A stretch of 64,000 bases of DNA from Bartonella massiliensis (GCF_902150025.1 NZ_CABFVS010000002.1:62001-126000), one strand, 5' to 3'; positions 1 through 9,588 are shown, numbered from the stretch's first letter. Numbers and translations: made by a program. The notes: a model not told the origin generated them from the letters alone.

Positions 1-207
1 AATAGTATTTTGAATATATTATAATATTATTTACAATTTAGTTTTAATATATATTTAACAGTAAACATACAATATAATACATAATAAATTTCTATTTGCT
101 AGATATTCTCTTACCTTAAAATATAAAGGAACATCAAAAATACTTTATATTATTACGATTTGCGTTCTAACTTTCTCATGCAATGTCATAAAAACTTTAT
201 TCAAGCA

Positions 208-768
208 TCAGAAAGCCCCTTTCTCGGAATGAATGAGAGGAACAGTTTTTTTTATGATAAGCGCTACAAAGGATGCAATCAGCACTTTAAAAAAACCACC
301 AATTAAAAAAACTAATGACCCCATTAAAACTGTCAACAAAGACACTTGTGTCATATACGCTGTCCATGGAATACCAAAAGCATAGACAATGCCTATACCA
401 CCCACAGCATTTATCAAAAATAAGAGTATAAAATTTAATCTCTTCCAAAATAACTCAACCAGTAAACCAATAAAAAATGCAGCAAAGGGAAAACTAATGA
501 GATAGCCACTCGTAACGCCTAAAAAAACGCCAATGCCACCCCGACCTCCAGGCAATAAAGGCAATCCAATCGCAACAAGAACAAGGAAAAGAAGTGATGC
601 GAGAGCTCCCCTTTTAGCACCAAGTATAGACCCTGCTAACATTGGAGCCATAGACTGAGCTGTAATAGGAACTCCTAAAAGAAAAGGGAAATAAATAGGA
701 GGAAAAAGGCTCAAAACAGCATAAATCGCGGCAAATAAAGCTATATAGACTAAATCTTTTGTATTCAC
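208..768 (-). CDS. bioY: Biotin ECF transporter S component BioY (copy 1)
   Basis: Substrate-binding membrane subunit of the energy-coupling-factor biotin transporter. The protein is hydrophobic with about six membrane segments and has the BioY pattern of an N-terminal TKDLVYIALFAAIYA helix and a GLPLLPGGRGGIGVF loop. It is the last gene of a run bioM-bioN-bioY-bioY on this strand. Start choice: an ATG at 783 has no clear ribosome site, whereas GTG at 768 is preceded by AAGGA seven bases away and aligns exactly with the ATG of copy 2, so I prefer GTG (186 residues); the ATG would give 191. It is nearly identical to copy 2 over the central part and diverges in the last 50 residues. Family assignment is firm; which copy is used is unknown. 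Confidence 0.9.
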   Translation of the reverse strand: MNTKDLVYIALFAAIYAVLSLFPPIYFPFLLGVPITAQSMAPMLAGSILGAKRGALASLLFLVLVAIGLPLLPGGRGGIGVFLGVTSGYLISFPFAAFFIGLLVELFWKRLNFILLFLINAVGGIGIVYAFGIPWTAYMTQVSLLTVLMGSLVFLIGGFFKVLIASFVALIIKKTVPLIHSEKGAF

Positions 769-956
769 TTGATATTCCTTCATTGTAGCAAAGTTTTGTT
801 ATTGTTGTATAATTAATCAAAAGTATCAGCTTTATAAAAACAAATTTCCAATGCCTTAGATATAAAGAAAAATATTATATTGGCTTTAGCTTATTCTTAT
901 TATGCTGCATTTTTAATTTATTGTATTATAATATAATAATGTATTCAAAATAAAAC

Positions 957-1511
957 CTATTTTTTCTTTGAATGAATGAGAGGAACAGATCTTTTAATCG
1001 CGAGTGCAACAAAGGATGCTATCAGCACTTTTAAGCAATCACCTATCAAAAAAACTGAGGAAGCGGTTAAAACTTTCAGTAAAGAAGCTTTAGTCATATA
1101 TGTTGTCCATGGAATACCAAAAGCATAGATAATTCCTATACCACCCACAGCATTTATCAAGAATAAGAGTATAAAATTTAATCTCTTCCAAAATAACTCA
1201 ACCAGTAAACCAATAAAAAATGCAGCAAAGGGAAAACTAATGAGATAGCCACTCGTAACGCCTAAAAAAACGCCAATGCCACCCCGACCTCCAGGCAATA
1301 AAGGCAATCCAATTGCAACAAGAACAAGGAAAAGAAGTGATGCGAGAGCTCCCCTTTTAGCCCCAAGTATAGCCCCTGCTAACATCGGTCCCATCGACTG
1401 AGCTGTAATAGGAACTCCTAAAAGAAAAGGGAAATAAATAGGAGGAAAAAGGCTCAAAACAGCATAAATCGCGGCAAATAAAGCTATATAGACTAAATCT
1501 TTTGTATGCAT
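957..1511 (-). CDS. bioY: Biotin ECF transporter S component BioY (copy 2)
   Basis: Second BioY, 184 residues, directly upstream of copy 1 in the direction of transcription and downstream of bioN. It carries the same LPGGRGGIGVFLGVTSGYLIS core. Residues up to about 130 match copy 1 almost perfectly in both DNA and protein, while the C-terminal third (from about TKASLLKVL) differs, a pattern of tandem duplication followed by homogenisation of the core or divergence of the tail. It probably belongs to one transcription unit with bioM and bioN and supplies biotin to a cell that, like other Bartonella, may have to import it (inference). Confidence 0.9.
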   Translation of the reverse strand: MHTKDLVYIALFAAIYAVLSLFPPIYFPFLLGVPITAQSMGPMLAGAILGAKRGALASLLFLVLVAIGLPLLPGGRGGIGVFLGVTSGYLISFPFAAFFIGLLVELFWKRLNFILLFLINAVGGIGIIYAFGIPWTTYMTKASLLKVLTASSVFLIGDCLKVLIASFVALAIKRSVPLIHSKKK

Positions 1512-1569
1512 TTGATTATTCTTTCGTTATAAGACACTTTGATAATTATGAAATACTTTATCAAAAATA

Positions 1570-2165
1570 TCAGCCATCATAAGAGCGTGCTTCCAATGCC
1601 TCAGCCACTTCTGAAGCCATTCTTATGACTTTTATAATTAAAGGTATTGCAAGAGCAACAATGTTAGTATTAAGCCCCCGTGCTTGCTGTGCTTCACGCA
1701 CATCATTAAACTTCTCACTCAAAAGAGGAATAAACCTGATCGCCATAGAGATAACCATACTTACTTTTGATGGATTTAGACCAACATAACAAAAAGGCTG
1801 AAGCCCTGCTTCAATTGCCTCCACCATATCTGAAACTTTTGTTGTGAATGAAATAAGTGATGATAAAAAAAGAGGATAATAAGACGTAATACGACTTCAA
1901 CTCCTGTAAGCCAACTATTAAAAATAGCCTGAAATACAAACAGAAGAACTAAAAGTAATCCCATCGATTTAAACTGATTTATCACAGTGCTAAAAGGAAC
2001 CTTGGCAACTCTATAGAATAAGGCAACGAATAATAAAAAGAGTCCAAGAAGTGGTATAGATGAAACCATTATTATAAAAGTTCCACATACTGTAAGGAAT
2101 AATAACTTTACTCTAGGATTAAGCCTATGAATAGATGTGTCTTTTGGAATATATAAACCGATCAT
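1570..2165 (-). pseudogene. bioN: Biotin ECF transporter T component BioN, frameshifted
   Basis: Transmembrane coupling subunit, present as two overlapping frames. The N-terminal part ([20 protein letters not shown], then several membrane helices) runs from 2165; the C-terminal part containing the EcfT coupling helices EAQQARG and EALEARS ends at 1570. The join is at a run of seven T (seven A at 1865-1871 on the plus strand): one extra base gives a continuous protein of about 199 residues, normal for BioN. The start overlaps the bioM stop (ATGA). Either the gene is broken, or the homopolymer slips during transcription or translation, or there is a sequencing error. BioY can take up biotin without BioMN in some bacteria, which could tolerate the loss. 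Confidence 0.8.
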
Positions 2166-2842
2166 GACATTCTTCGTATATATTCTCTTATAGCAACAAA
2201 AGGTATATCATCGATTACTATTTCTCCCCTATCAAAAACAAGTACTCTATCAAAACTTTTCAAAAACTCTAAATCATGCGATACAACTATTGCCGTTTGT
2301 GGTAATTCTTCTATCACTTGCGTAACGCGATGCTTATTTCGCAAATCAAGTAATGTCGTAGGCTCATCAAAAATAATGTAATCTGGTTTCATGGCCACCA
2401 CACTGGAAATAGCAACAAGTTGTTTTTGGCCACCACTTAATAAATGAACAGCGTGATTTCTGAAATCCTGAAGTTCATAACGCTGTAAAATTTCATCTAC
2501 ACGCTCCTTAATTTCATCCTTACTAAGCTTCAAATTTTTAAGACCAAAGGATAAGTCTTCTTCCACTAAGGGTAAAACAATCTGATTATCAGGATTTTGA
2601 AAAACAAATCCCACTTTGCGTTTTACTGCTTTTGCGTCGCGTTTGGTATCAAGCCCATCAACGCTTACAAAACCATGAGATGGTAATTGGAGCCCATTAA
2701 TAAGGCGAACAAATGTACTTTTCCCAGAACCATTTGCACCAATAATGGCGATGCGTCTTTCGGTAAGTTGTACAGTAATATTCTTTAAAACATACAACTC
2801 ACCAAAGACTTGTGTCACCTTATCAAATTTTATAATTCCCAA
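2162..2842 (-). CDS. bioM: Biotin ECF transporter ATPase BioM
   Basis: ABC ATPase that energises the biotin ECF transporter. Walker [10 protein letters not shown] at residues 35-43, Q-loop FQNPDNQ at 81-87 (the NPDNQ form is typical of ECF ATPases), signature LSGGQKQ at 135-141, Walker B YIIFDEP at 155-161 and the switch His in VVSHD at 189 are all present, so the enzyme looks active. It has 226 residues, usual for BioM. First gene of the bio transporter unit; its stop overlaps the bioN start. The symbol follows from the neighbouring bioN and bioY. Confidence 0.92.
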   Translation of the reverse strand: MGIIKFDKVTQVFGELYVLKNITVQLTERRIAIIGANGSGKSTFVRLINGLQLPSHGFVSVDGLDTKRDAKAVKRKVGFVFQNPDNQIVLPLVEEDLSFGLKNLKLSKDEIKERVDEILQRYELQDFRNHAVHLLSGGQKQLVAISSVVAMKPDYIIFDEPTTLLDLRNKHRVTQVIEELPQTAIVVSHDLEFLKSFDRVLVFDRGEIVIDDIPFVAIREYIRRMS

Positions 2843-2882
2843 GGTTTACTCCAATCAAACCCTTTATATTACCCTTTTATTG

Positions 2883-4310
2883 TTATCGCTTAAGTTTATA
2901 GCCTAAAAGTAAAAATAAGCACCATAGAGGAATAATAATAACTGCCAAACTCATATCAGGCATCTGTCCAGGAATATATGTTTCAAGAAAAGGTATTCTT
3001 ATCCCTACCATATCCAAAAGTCGAACCATTAATCCATTTTTCCCAAAACCACTTATAAGCATTATAAAAAATAATAAAATAAGAAAGCATAAGCAAAGAT
3101 AGTTAGCGTAAGGATATAAACCAAATGGATAAATAAAGCTTTCTTTTCTGTTTTTATGGGTCTTTCGAAATTTCAAATGAACAATAACAATCATAGCCCA
3201 AGTAATAAGCGCGGCTGCAGTTGCAAGAGCCATGATTCGCATAAAACTATTATCAGGAACAAGAGCATTAATAACAACGATTATTGCTGTACATAACGAC
3301 GAAAAAAGGATAGCAATATAAGGAACACGAGCAGCACTTAGTTTACTGAAAATATGTGGTGCATTTTTTTGTATCGCTAAACTATAAAGCATACGACCAT
3401 TAGAATAAATTCCACTATTGTAAACAGAAATAGCCGCCATAATAACCACAAAATTCAAAATATGACCCGCAGCGGAAATCCCTACAGTTTCAAAAATTGT
3501 AACAAAAGGACTACTATCTTTTCCAATCATATTCCACGGACTGATTATCATGATAACGCTGATAGAACCAACATAAAAAATTATAATTCTCCACATAACT
3601 TGACGAATAGCCGCCGAAATTGTTTTTTGTGGATTAGATGTTTCTCCAGCAGCAATACCAATAAGCTCGGTTCCTCCAAAAGAAAACATCACTACAGAAG
3701 TCGCCAAAATAACCCCTATAGCTCCATAAGGAAAAAAACCGCCGTGATCCCAAAGATAATGGATACTCGCTTGATTTTGCCCTATTCCAGTGACAATGAG
3801 AAAAATCCCAAAAATAATCATACCAATCACAGCAGCAACTTTGATTAAAGCACAACCAAATTCAAATTCTCCATAAAAACGAACATTCAACAAATTGATC
3901 AATGTCACACATAAAAGAACAATGAAAGAAGACTTCCAATGATCAATCAAAATCCAATGATCTAGATAAAATCCAATCACTGTAAGCTCAGTCATACTGA
4001 CGAGAATATAAAGAAACCAATAATTCCAACCTGATATAAAACCTGCTAAACTCCCCCAATATTTATAAGCAAAAAAACTAAAAGCACCCGATGTTGGTTC
4101 TTCTACTGACATTTCACCAAGCATTCGCATGATGAAATAAATAATAAGTCCCCCGAAAAGATAAGCTAGAATAGCCGAAGGACCAGCCAATTTTATAGAT
4201 TCCGTTGAACCATAAAAAAGACCTGTTCCAATAACACCTCCTAAAGCAATCATTTGAATATGACGATTTTGAAGATTACGTGTTAATTCATCGTGCTTTT
4301 CTTCAAACAT
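2883..4310 (-). CDS. Amino-acid permease (APC superfamily, AAT type)
   Basis: Inner-membrane amino-acid/proton symporter of 475 residues with about 12 membrane helices. The N-terminal LQNRHIQMIALGGVIGTGLF is the hallmark of the AAT family (relatives of AroP, LysP, ProY, GabP, CycA) and is followed by the GPSAILAY helix. The substrate cannot be read from the sequence. It lies upstream of bioM with a 40-base gap but is probably transcribed separately; upstream of it is a gene on the other strand. The length is normal and no lesions are visible. Confidence 0.88.
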   Translation of the reverse strand: MFEEKHDELTRNLQNRHIQMIALGGVIGTGLFYGSTESIKLAGPSAILAYLFGGLIIYFIMRMLGEMSVEEPTSGAFSFFAYKYWGSLAGFISGWNYWFLYILVSMTELTVIGFYLDHWILIDHWKSSFIVLLCVTLINLLNVRFYGEFEFGCALIKVAAVIGMIIFGIFLIVTGIGQNQASIHYLWDHGGFFPYGAIGVILATSVVMFSFGGTELIGIAAGETSNPQKTISAAIRQVMWRIIIFYVGSISVIMIISPWNMIGKDSSPFVTIFETVGISAAGHILNFVVIMAAISVYNSGIYSNGRMLYSLAIQKNAPHIFSKLSAARVPYIAILFSSLCTAIIVVINALVPDNSFMRIMALATAAALITWAMIVIVHLKFRKTHKNRKESFIYPFGLYPYANYLCLCFLILLFFIMLISGFGKNGLMVRLLDMVGIRIPFLETYIPGQMPDMSLAVIIIPLWCLFLLLGYKLKR

Positions 4311-4456
4311 TATGCCTCATTACTTTTGTTGAAACTGATTACGCACCTTTTTCAAAAAACACAAAACAAACGTAAACTTATTTTCTTACCATAATGCAAC
4401 TCCTTATTTTTCTGTGCATTATATACGTATACCTCGTTAAAGCCTTAGGAAAAAAT

Positions 4457-4777
4457 ATGCTCCGCCCTTTATTTAGCTTAATGACCTTCATTTTCGTTAC
4501 GCTAACAATTATAGCATTGGTCATTGATAATACACACTCTGTAATTACATCACGTTGGAAAACAACCCCCCTTAATAAAATTCTGGCAAATCTTCTGCAA
4601 ACAGATATTTATAGCCTTAATCAATCTCTTGATAAGATAATGCCCAATTTCCTGTCCTCAATTTGCATTACTCTTACTTATTTACCAGCATGGTCTATTT
4701 TTGGTGCTTTAGCAATAGTATTTTATATCTTAAATTACGAAAAACAAAAGCCTTTTCACAAAATATTATATTCATAA
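4457..4777 (+). CDS. Small membrane protein of unknown function
   Basis: Hypothetical protein with two or three membrane segments (about MLRPLFSLMTFIFVTLTIIALVI at the N terminus and PAWSIFGALAIVFYIL near the C terminus) and a basic tail. I prefer the ATG at 4457 (106 residues), which has TTAGGA placed well in front of it; an in-frame ATG at 4394 would add 21 hydrophobic residues. I do not recognise the family. A decayed copy of its 3' end lies at 40571-40642, showing that the gene or its surroundings have been duplicated in this genome. Confidence 0.6.
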   Translation: MLRPLFSLMTFIFVTLTIIALVIDNTHSVITSRWKTTPLNKILANLLQTDIYSLNQSLDKIMPNFLSSICITLTYLPAWSIFGALAIVFYILNYEKQKPFHKILYS

Positions 4778-5089
4778 AATGAAAAATACATTTAATCTTG
4801 AAAAAGACTTCTAGAATCCTCTGTATAATACATCATCAGTATAGCTAAAAGCACCCCTTTCTATCAAAATAACAGAAAGTTATTTGATCATAAGAATGAA
4901 TTAAAATAAACATATACTTCCCCATAACATCTATCTATATCACTGTATTGGCATAATTAGTGATAAATAAAGTCCTTAACCTATAGAAACATTCTGTACA
5001 GAAAGATTGAAATATATCGAAGTCCCTAAATTTTTCTCTTGCTGCTGCTTGATACTCTACAAAAACCTTTTTGATATAATTCAACATAT

Positions 5090-5340
5090 TGATTTATAAT
5101 GATAGTTTATCACTTGTTTATATTGGAGCGCTTAAATAACGTAAAGTTCTCTTATTTCAAATCTCTCTATATTGAATCAATCAAAACTCTTCGCTTGCAC
5201 GTTACAAGGAAGAAAGCCATGTAGATAAAACTGTACAAGAGAAAAACTAAAAATGGTTCTTATGAACCGTCTTACATGCCAAAACCCGTCGCAATATTAG
5301 GGGCTAGTAAATATAACGATGATACCAACTTGTGAAATCG
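5090..5340 (+). repeat. Integrase-derived repeat, copy 1 (5' part)
   Basis: Resembles the leader and first codons of the integrase fragment at 14178-14720: shared blocks include GAATCAATCAAAA, TTGCAC and a broken reading frame beginning MVLMNRLTCQ followed by KYNDDT-like codons. Only the 5' end of the ancestral integrase is left, with stops. Confidence 0.55.
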
Positions 5341-5634
5341 CCCCCCTATACAACAAGATGTGCTGTTTTATAAAGAGCTTCTATCTCTCTATTAACTATT
5401 GAATAGAACATGCTTTCCATTCGTAGCCTATACGTGTTGTCAGATTAATATCTTTACACGTAATCCACTTAACTATCCAATCCCCAAAAAATTAAGCACA
5501 AACTAAAAAGCGGAATACTCACTCTTTAGAAGAGAAAATTTGTTATCGTTATATTTAAAGAGGTTATTTTTTCAGAAACAATAAGCTGTCCAAAAACTTC
5601 TCTCCCAGCCGATCCAATTTCTTTTCCGTTTATA

Positions 5635-5769
5635 ATGTTTGCCACTACCTTATCTCTCTCATTGCCCTATTCACCTCTCACCAGAAGTGCATTAGCCGTT
5701 ACTGGAGACAATACTGAAGAAAAAGCAGAAAACAAAGCTGCTGCTAAAACAGTGCATTTTATGAGATAA
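5635..5769 (+). CDS. Candidate 44-residue peptide with signal-like N terminus
   Basis: Short open frame beginning MFATTLSLSLPYSPLTRSALA followed by a charged Glu/Lys/Ala stretch (TGDNTEEKAENKAAAK). The hydrophobic start, the A-x-A-like junction and the polar tail look like the front of an exported protein, but the hydrophobic part is interrupted by Pro/Ser and no good ribosome site is visible. It may be the remains of a larger gene. Low confidence. Confidence 0.2.
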   Translation: MFATTLSLSLPYSPLTRSALAVTGDNTEEKAENKAAAKTVHFMR

Positions 5770-6582
5770 ACGTCCCTATAAATAATTAAATTTTACACTA
5801 TTTTTACTATGAAATGAGTCCGTGCATATTTTGATTACAATTAAGCATACAATTTGAGTGTAATCATCAACAAATAAATTATAATTTTTTCTTGCTAGGA
5901 AGCCATGTTGCTCAGAAGCCAAATATACAATACACTAAAGGGTAGAATTTAATTGATGGTTTCAGCAACAAACCAAACTTTAAATAAACTCTGAAAATGT
6001 AGAAGTATCTTCTGAAAAAATTGAAGCAACAGCAGAGAAATGGCGCTTAAAATATAATATAAACTCAATACATAATTTTATCCAAAAGAGCTTGACTATC
6101 TGTCGTACAGACTATCGAGAGCAGTACTGTATTTTTATGGATAGACGTTTTTTTATGCTGTTGTTTTATCTGTTATGAATATAACTTGGAAGTACTGTTT
6201 TTTATAAATAAAATTATAAAGGAAAAATAACCTTTTAACCAATTCTACTTATCTTTACATCACAAAAGATAATAGCTTTTGTTGCCCTCATGGCTTATTC
6301 AACAATTTTCTTCCCTTTCTAAAATCAGCAAATATTTTAATTTTTACAAAGATATCCTGACACTGTTTTCCACCTTAAAGATGTGTTTTTCTAATAACTT
6401 CTTGATTAAAAAACGATCGTAAATTAAAAGACACTGACCTGCTTTCAACTTTTGCATTCCTCTCTTCTACTTCAATGATTATCATACATTATAAATTATT
6501 GAAAAAAATGCATACTTGCTTTTATGCGTACTTTTGGTTATTACCATCAAACTAGTTTTGTCTTATTGAATTATAAGCTTAT

Positions 6583-6655
6583 GCCGCATTAGCTCAGTTG
6601 GTAGAGCACATCATTCGTAATGATGGGGTCGCTGGTTCGAATCCGGCATGCGGCA
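6583..6655 (+). tRNA. tRNA-Thr (anticodon CGT)
   Basis: Folds as a full cloverleaf: acceptor stem GCCGCAT pairs with ATGCGGC, D-arm contains AGCTCAGTTGGTAGAGC, anticodon stem CATCA/TGATG encloses loop TTCGTAA (anticodon CGT, reads ACG), and the T-arm contains GGTTCGAATCC. CCA is not fully encoded (ACCG follows). Phage-type remnants begin directly downstream, so it probably served as an integration site. Confidence 0.95.
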
Positions 6656-6712
6656 CCGTTTTGTGTTTTTAACATATTGAAATATATAGATTTTTATTTG
6701 ATTCGCTTTTTT

Positions 6713-6736
6713 AGACCACCTTTCAGACCACCTTCT
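6713..6736. repeat. Tandem 12-base repeat beside tRNA-Thr
   Basis: AGACCACCTTTC is followed at once by AGACCACCTTCT, two near-identical 12-mers about 58 bases past the tRNA 3' end. Their position next to a candidate integration site makes them a possible recombinase or excisionase binding element; this is inference. Confidence 0.4.
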
Positions 6737-6755
6737 ACGGTTTATACAATTTTAC

Positions 6756-6958
6756 CTAATTTGTTGTTATTTGCTCTGTATTTTTCTTTGGAGTAAAGGT
6801 TAGAATCTCTTTTTTTCTCCATCTTACAGCTCTTTCTAACTTATATGGTTCTGAAATACCCCTTGAAGAACTCAATTGCGAATCGTTGTTGTCGATCCAC
6901 TAAAAAGCTCTGCACATTCACGGGTTGTTACATATCTATCGCCATCATAAAATATCAT
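6756..6958 (-). pseudogene. Broken HTH / AlpA-excisionase-like DNA-binding protein
   Basis: Two frames together give a small helix-turn-helix protein. The first part reads MIFYDGDRYVTTRECAELF then SGSTTTIRN and stops; a shift gives SRGISEPYKLERAVRWRKKE followed by ILTFTPKKNTEQITTN and a stop at 6756. The YVTTRECAELF-S-STI-RW pattern is that of AlpA/Xis-type winged-helix regulators of integrative elements. A frameshift near base 6870 breaks it. It lies right after tRNA-Thr, as expected for an excisionase or regulator of a former island. Confidence 0.6.
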
Positions 6959-7037
6959 CTCATGATCTTTCTATTTTAATGTAAATAAGTGGACTGCTAA
7001 GAGACGCCTCTGTATTTAAAATTTGCAAATTTATTTC

Positions 7038-7502
7038 TTAGATGTGTTTAATTTCATATTTCCAATCTTTGAATTGTATAAGAGCCTTCGCAATTTCTCC
7101 CCGATAACACATCGCACACATCAGATTCAAAATAAGTAAGAGCAACACGTTTTTTATCCCAAAAAAGCTGGTATAATTTTTCTATTGCATGAAGATTATC
7201 TTTAAGAGTTGTATTTTTGTAATCTTCAAAAAGATGTTCATAATCTTCTCGTGTTTTCAGATTGCGTCTTTTTTAGAGACAATTCCAAGTTCAGGCAAGT
7301 GTATATATTCAATGCCAATGTTGCTTACAGCTTTCTCTAATTGCCTTTTTGAAAAACCATGTTTTCTACTTATTGGCTTTTTACGAACATCACATAAAAA
7401 TTTTATATCGTTTTCTATAAGACAATTCAGACAATGGTCTCATGATTTTCCTTCATAACCAATGGTAAAAAAACAAGGTTTCTCATCTTTGCTATTACAC
7501 AT
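7038..7502 (-). pseudogene. Broken DUF488-family protein
   Basis: A 155-codon region that reads as DUF488 once frameshifts are repaired. It starts MCNSKDEKPCFFTIGYEGKS (the GYEGK signature), continues DVRKKPISRKHGFSK and IEYIHLPELGIVSKK, then RVALTYFESD and CAMCYRGEIAKAL (normally C-x-x-CHR), and ends DWKYEIKHI. A stop after GKS and at least two further frameshifts inactivate it. DUF488 proteins are small enzymes of unclear function often found on mobile DNA; this copy is dead, and its position supports a decayed island after tRNA-Thr. Confidence 0.75.
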
Positions 7503-8559
7503 GTTTAATTTCTTTATATGGGGGGCTGGGAGGAGAAAGCAGCCCCATAACTCCAAGTGGCTTTTATCAAAATCTTTTGCATCTCTTGTTTACGAGTGCT
7601 CCCTAAAAAGATTTCAAAAGTTTGATTGATTTATTGAATCTGTTGCTGGACACCTAGCCAATAAACATTAGAAAAAGATGGATATTATTGTCCTCCTCCC
7701 ATAAAATACTTCATATCAAAAAAAGTAAAGCTTTACTCATATGAATAAAAATACACAGCTAAGCCTATTGTTAGATTTTATTACAAAATAATATTCTTTA
7801 CAAACCTATCAAATATCATTGGCCTATATATTGAATATGTTCCACTAATATATTGTTTCAGTTGGAAACATATTATAAGAGAATAAAAAATATCCATTAT
7901 GTTTTTATATAAATATACTTTATTTATAAAGAAATTGATGTAACAGTCTATTTAAAATCTTTCATAATGGTACTTTTTTAAGAAAATTAAGCCATTAGCG
8001 GAAAAATAAAGAATAGTTAAATTAGCTATAGATTTTTTGATTAAATACGTGTAACACATTATGTATTCGTTATATTGATTCTAAAAAAGCTTTAAGATAT
8101 ATAGCCTTTAGCCATAATATATCTTTTTGTTTTTATAGAAAATTTCTATGGTGTTAAATTATGGATTTTACAATTATTTAAAAATCGATACCTATTATTT
8201 CGTTAATTATTATATATCTTGTTTTTATAAGAAAAACTTTTTTCTCTAGATATATCAAGTTCTTCAGGTAGGTTTTATAAAATAATTTTGAATAATTGTA
8301 AAAAAAATTATGAGCAGAATCCATTTGATTATTAATTGAATTTATGAAGGATTATTTTCTTTAAATGGAGATTAATTGCTGCGAAATGAATAGTTTTTAG
8401 CATAATCTTTGTTTTAAATAAAAACTATATGAATTTTACAAAGCCCATTATAGAGGTCTTAGTTATTTAGATTCTTTTACTGTTCCGTTTTTTTATGCGT
8501 AGATGTAAGTTTTGAATTCATATCCTACTTTTTGTAGGTTTTTTTATAGGATAAGAATA
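7503..8559. other. AT-rich gap before the lysis genes
   Basis: About 1 kb of very AT-rich sequence with stops in every frame. I see no gene, RNA or clear repeat. The segment just upstream of 8560 may carry the promoter of the lysis genes. Confidence 0.5.
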
Positions 8560-9222
8560 ATGAGAAAAATATCAAAGGAAGGAATTGCACTGATTAAGCA
8601 ATTAGAAGGCTTGCGTTTAAAAGCCTATGAGGATTCTGGTGGGATATGGACAATTGGTTATGGGCATACAAGTGCTGCTGGTGCCCCAAGTGTCCATAAA
8701 GACCTAGAAATCACAGAAAAAGAGGCTGAAAAAATTCTTTATCAGGACTTGAAAGAGTGTGAGGCTGTCGTTGGAAAAGTCGTTAAGCCTCCTTTAAGTG
8801 ACGAACAATTCGCGGCATTAGTATCATTTTGTTATAATGTAGGAATAACAGCTTTTTGCAACTCTACCCTTTTAAAAAAGCTCAATAAAGGTGAATATGA
8901 AGCGGTACCAGCTGAATTACAAAAATGGACAAGAGTAGGAGGAAAACGTATCCAAGGTCTTGTCAACCGTCGAGCAGCCGAGGCAGGATTATGGGCGAAA
9001 GGAGCTCATGTTGCCCCCAATTATCATGTCGTGGAATCAGAAGGTGTAACAGGTATTTGCAAAGTAGAAGCTCTTGCACCAATCATAGGTTCTTTTTCAG
9101 GGCTTGGAGGACTTTTCGCAGGAAATGGCCCTGTCCAATGGGTTTTAGCAGGCATTATGGTTTTGGCTGCTTGTACAGCTATGGTCTATATTGCTAAACG
9201 TTTTCAGGAACACCGCCTATGA
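8560..9222 (+). CDS. Phage-type endolysin (GH24 lysozyme)
   Basis: Muramidase cleaving peptidoglycan glycan strands. The T4-lysozyme catalytic triad is intact: Glu16 (QLEG), Asp25 (YEDSGG) and Thr31 (TIGYGHT), the same spacing as T4 E11-D20-T26. The core ends near residue 150 with the RRAAEAGLW motif. Unusually, the C-terminal 70 residues hold a membrane segment (WVLAGIMVLAACTAMVYIA), so it may be tethered. There is no cleavable signal, so export would need a holin or the C-terminal helix. I chose ATG 8560 because AGGATAAGA precedes it; an in-frame ATG at 8512 lacks a site. The stop overlaps the next gene by four bases, forming a lysis unit. Confidence 0.9.
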   Translation: MRKISKEGIALIKQLEGLRLKAYEDSGGIWTIGYGHTSAAGAPSVHKDLEITEKEAEKILYQDLKECEAVVGKVVKPPLSDEQFAALVSFCYNVGITAFCNSTLLKKLNKGEYEAVPAELQKWTRVGGKRIQGLVNRRAAEAGLWAKGAHVAPNYHVVESEGVTGICKVEALAPIIGSFSGLGGLFAGNGPVQWVLAGIMVLAACTAMVYIAKRFQEHRL

Positions 9223-9446
9223 TTTTATGGATAAAAAAATATCTAACGCTAACATCAGCAATCATAGCAGCTTTTTTTATAGCTTTAGTAAAAGCCTTTT
9301 TTATTGGAAAAAAAGTTGAAAAGCAAAAACAAACAAAAGAAGCTTTTAAGGTAGCGACAACACGGCTTGAGGTAGAAAATGAAATTAACAAGAAAAGTGA
9401 TGCTGATGTACGCGCTAAGCTTTCTAACTGGTTGCGCGACGAATAA
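9219..9446 (+). CDS. Putative inner-membrane spanin (Rz-like)
   Basis: 75-residue protein with one N-terminal membrane helix (about residues 9-30) followed by a charged, probably coiled-coil tail (KVEKQKQTKEAFKVATTRLE onward). This layout, directly after an endolysin and overlapped by a small lipoprotein gene in another frame, matches an i-spanin of the Rz class, which helps disrupt the outer membrane during lysis. It overlaps the endolysin by ATGA. The assignment rests on architecture and context, since spanins have little sequence conservation. Confidence 0.7.
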   Translation: MILWIKKYLTLTSAIIAAFFIALVKAFFIGKKVEKQKQTKEAFKVATTRLEVENEINKKSDADVRAKLSNWLRDE

Positions 9447-9588
9447 ACAAATGTCTTGTATTGGTTGGCTGCCAATTTATTTGAATCGACAAGACATCAA
9501 TGTCATTAGCTCTCATTTGGCAAGAGATATCCTAAAACATAACGAACAAGGTGAACGTCTATGTGGATGGAAACATACACGAAAGTAA
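9379..9588 (+). CDS. Putative outer-membrane spanin lipoprotein (Rz1-like)
   Basis: 69-residue protein with a short signal ending in the lipobox LTGC (Cys19), so it should be lipid-anchored in the outer membrane. It begins inside the preceding gene in the +1 frame (68-base overlap) and has its own ribosome site GAGG six bases before the ATG. Rz/Rz1-type spanin pairs typically overlap this way. The Cys-rich remainder (SCIGWLP, RLCGW) is not proline-rich like lambda Rz1, so the role is inferred from position and lipobox. Confidence 0.65.
   Translation: MKLTRKVMLMYALSFLTGCATNKQMSCIGWLPIYLNRQDINVISSHLARDILKHNEQGERLCGWKHTRK

Larger units (their letters stand above)
4778..6582. other. Long AT-rich gap between membrane protein and tRNA-Thr
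   Basis: No intact conventional gene. It contains a decayed integrase leader repeat (about 5090-5340) and a 44-codon open frame at 5635; the rest is AT-rich with stops in all frames and looks like degraded coding sequence. Confidence 0.5.

Noticed and set aside
3462-3848. 128-codon open frame on the plus strand within the amino-acid permease
   Set aside because: Shadow frame of the permease gene on the other strand, with Asn/Ser/Arg-rich random composition.
7189-7458. 89-codon open frame on the plus strand
   Set aside because: It is the shadow of the DUF488 pseudogene, whose motifs read on the minus strand.
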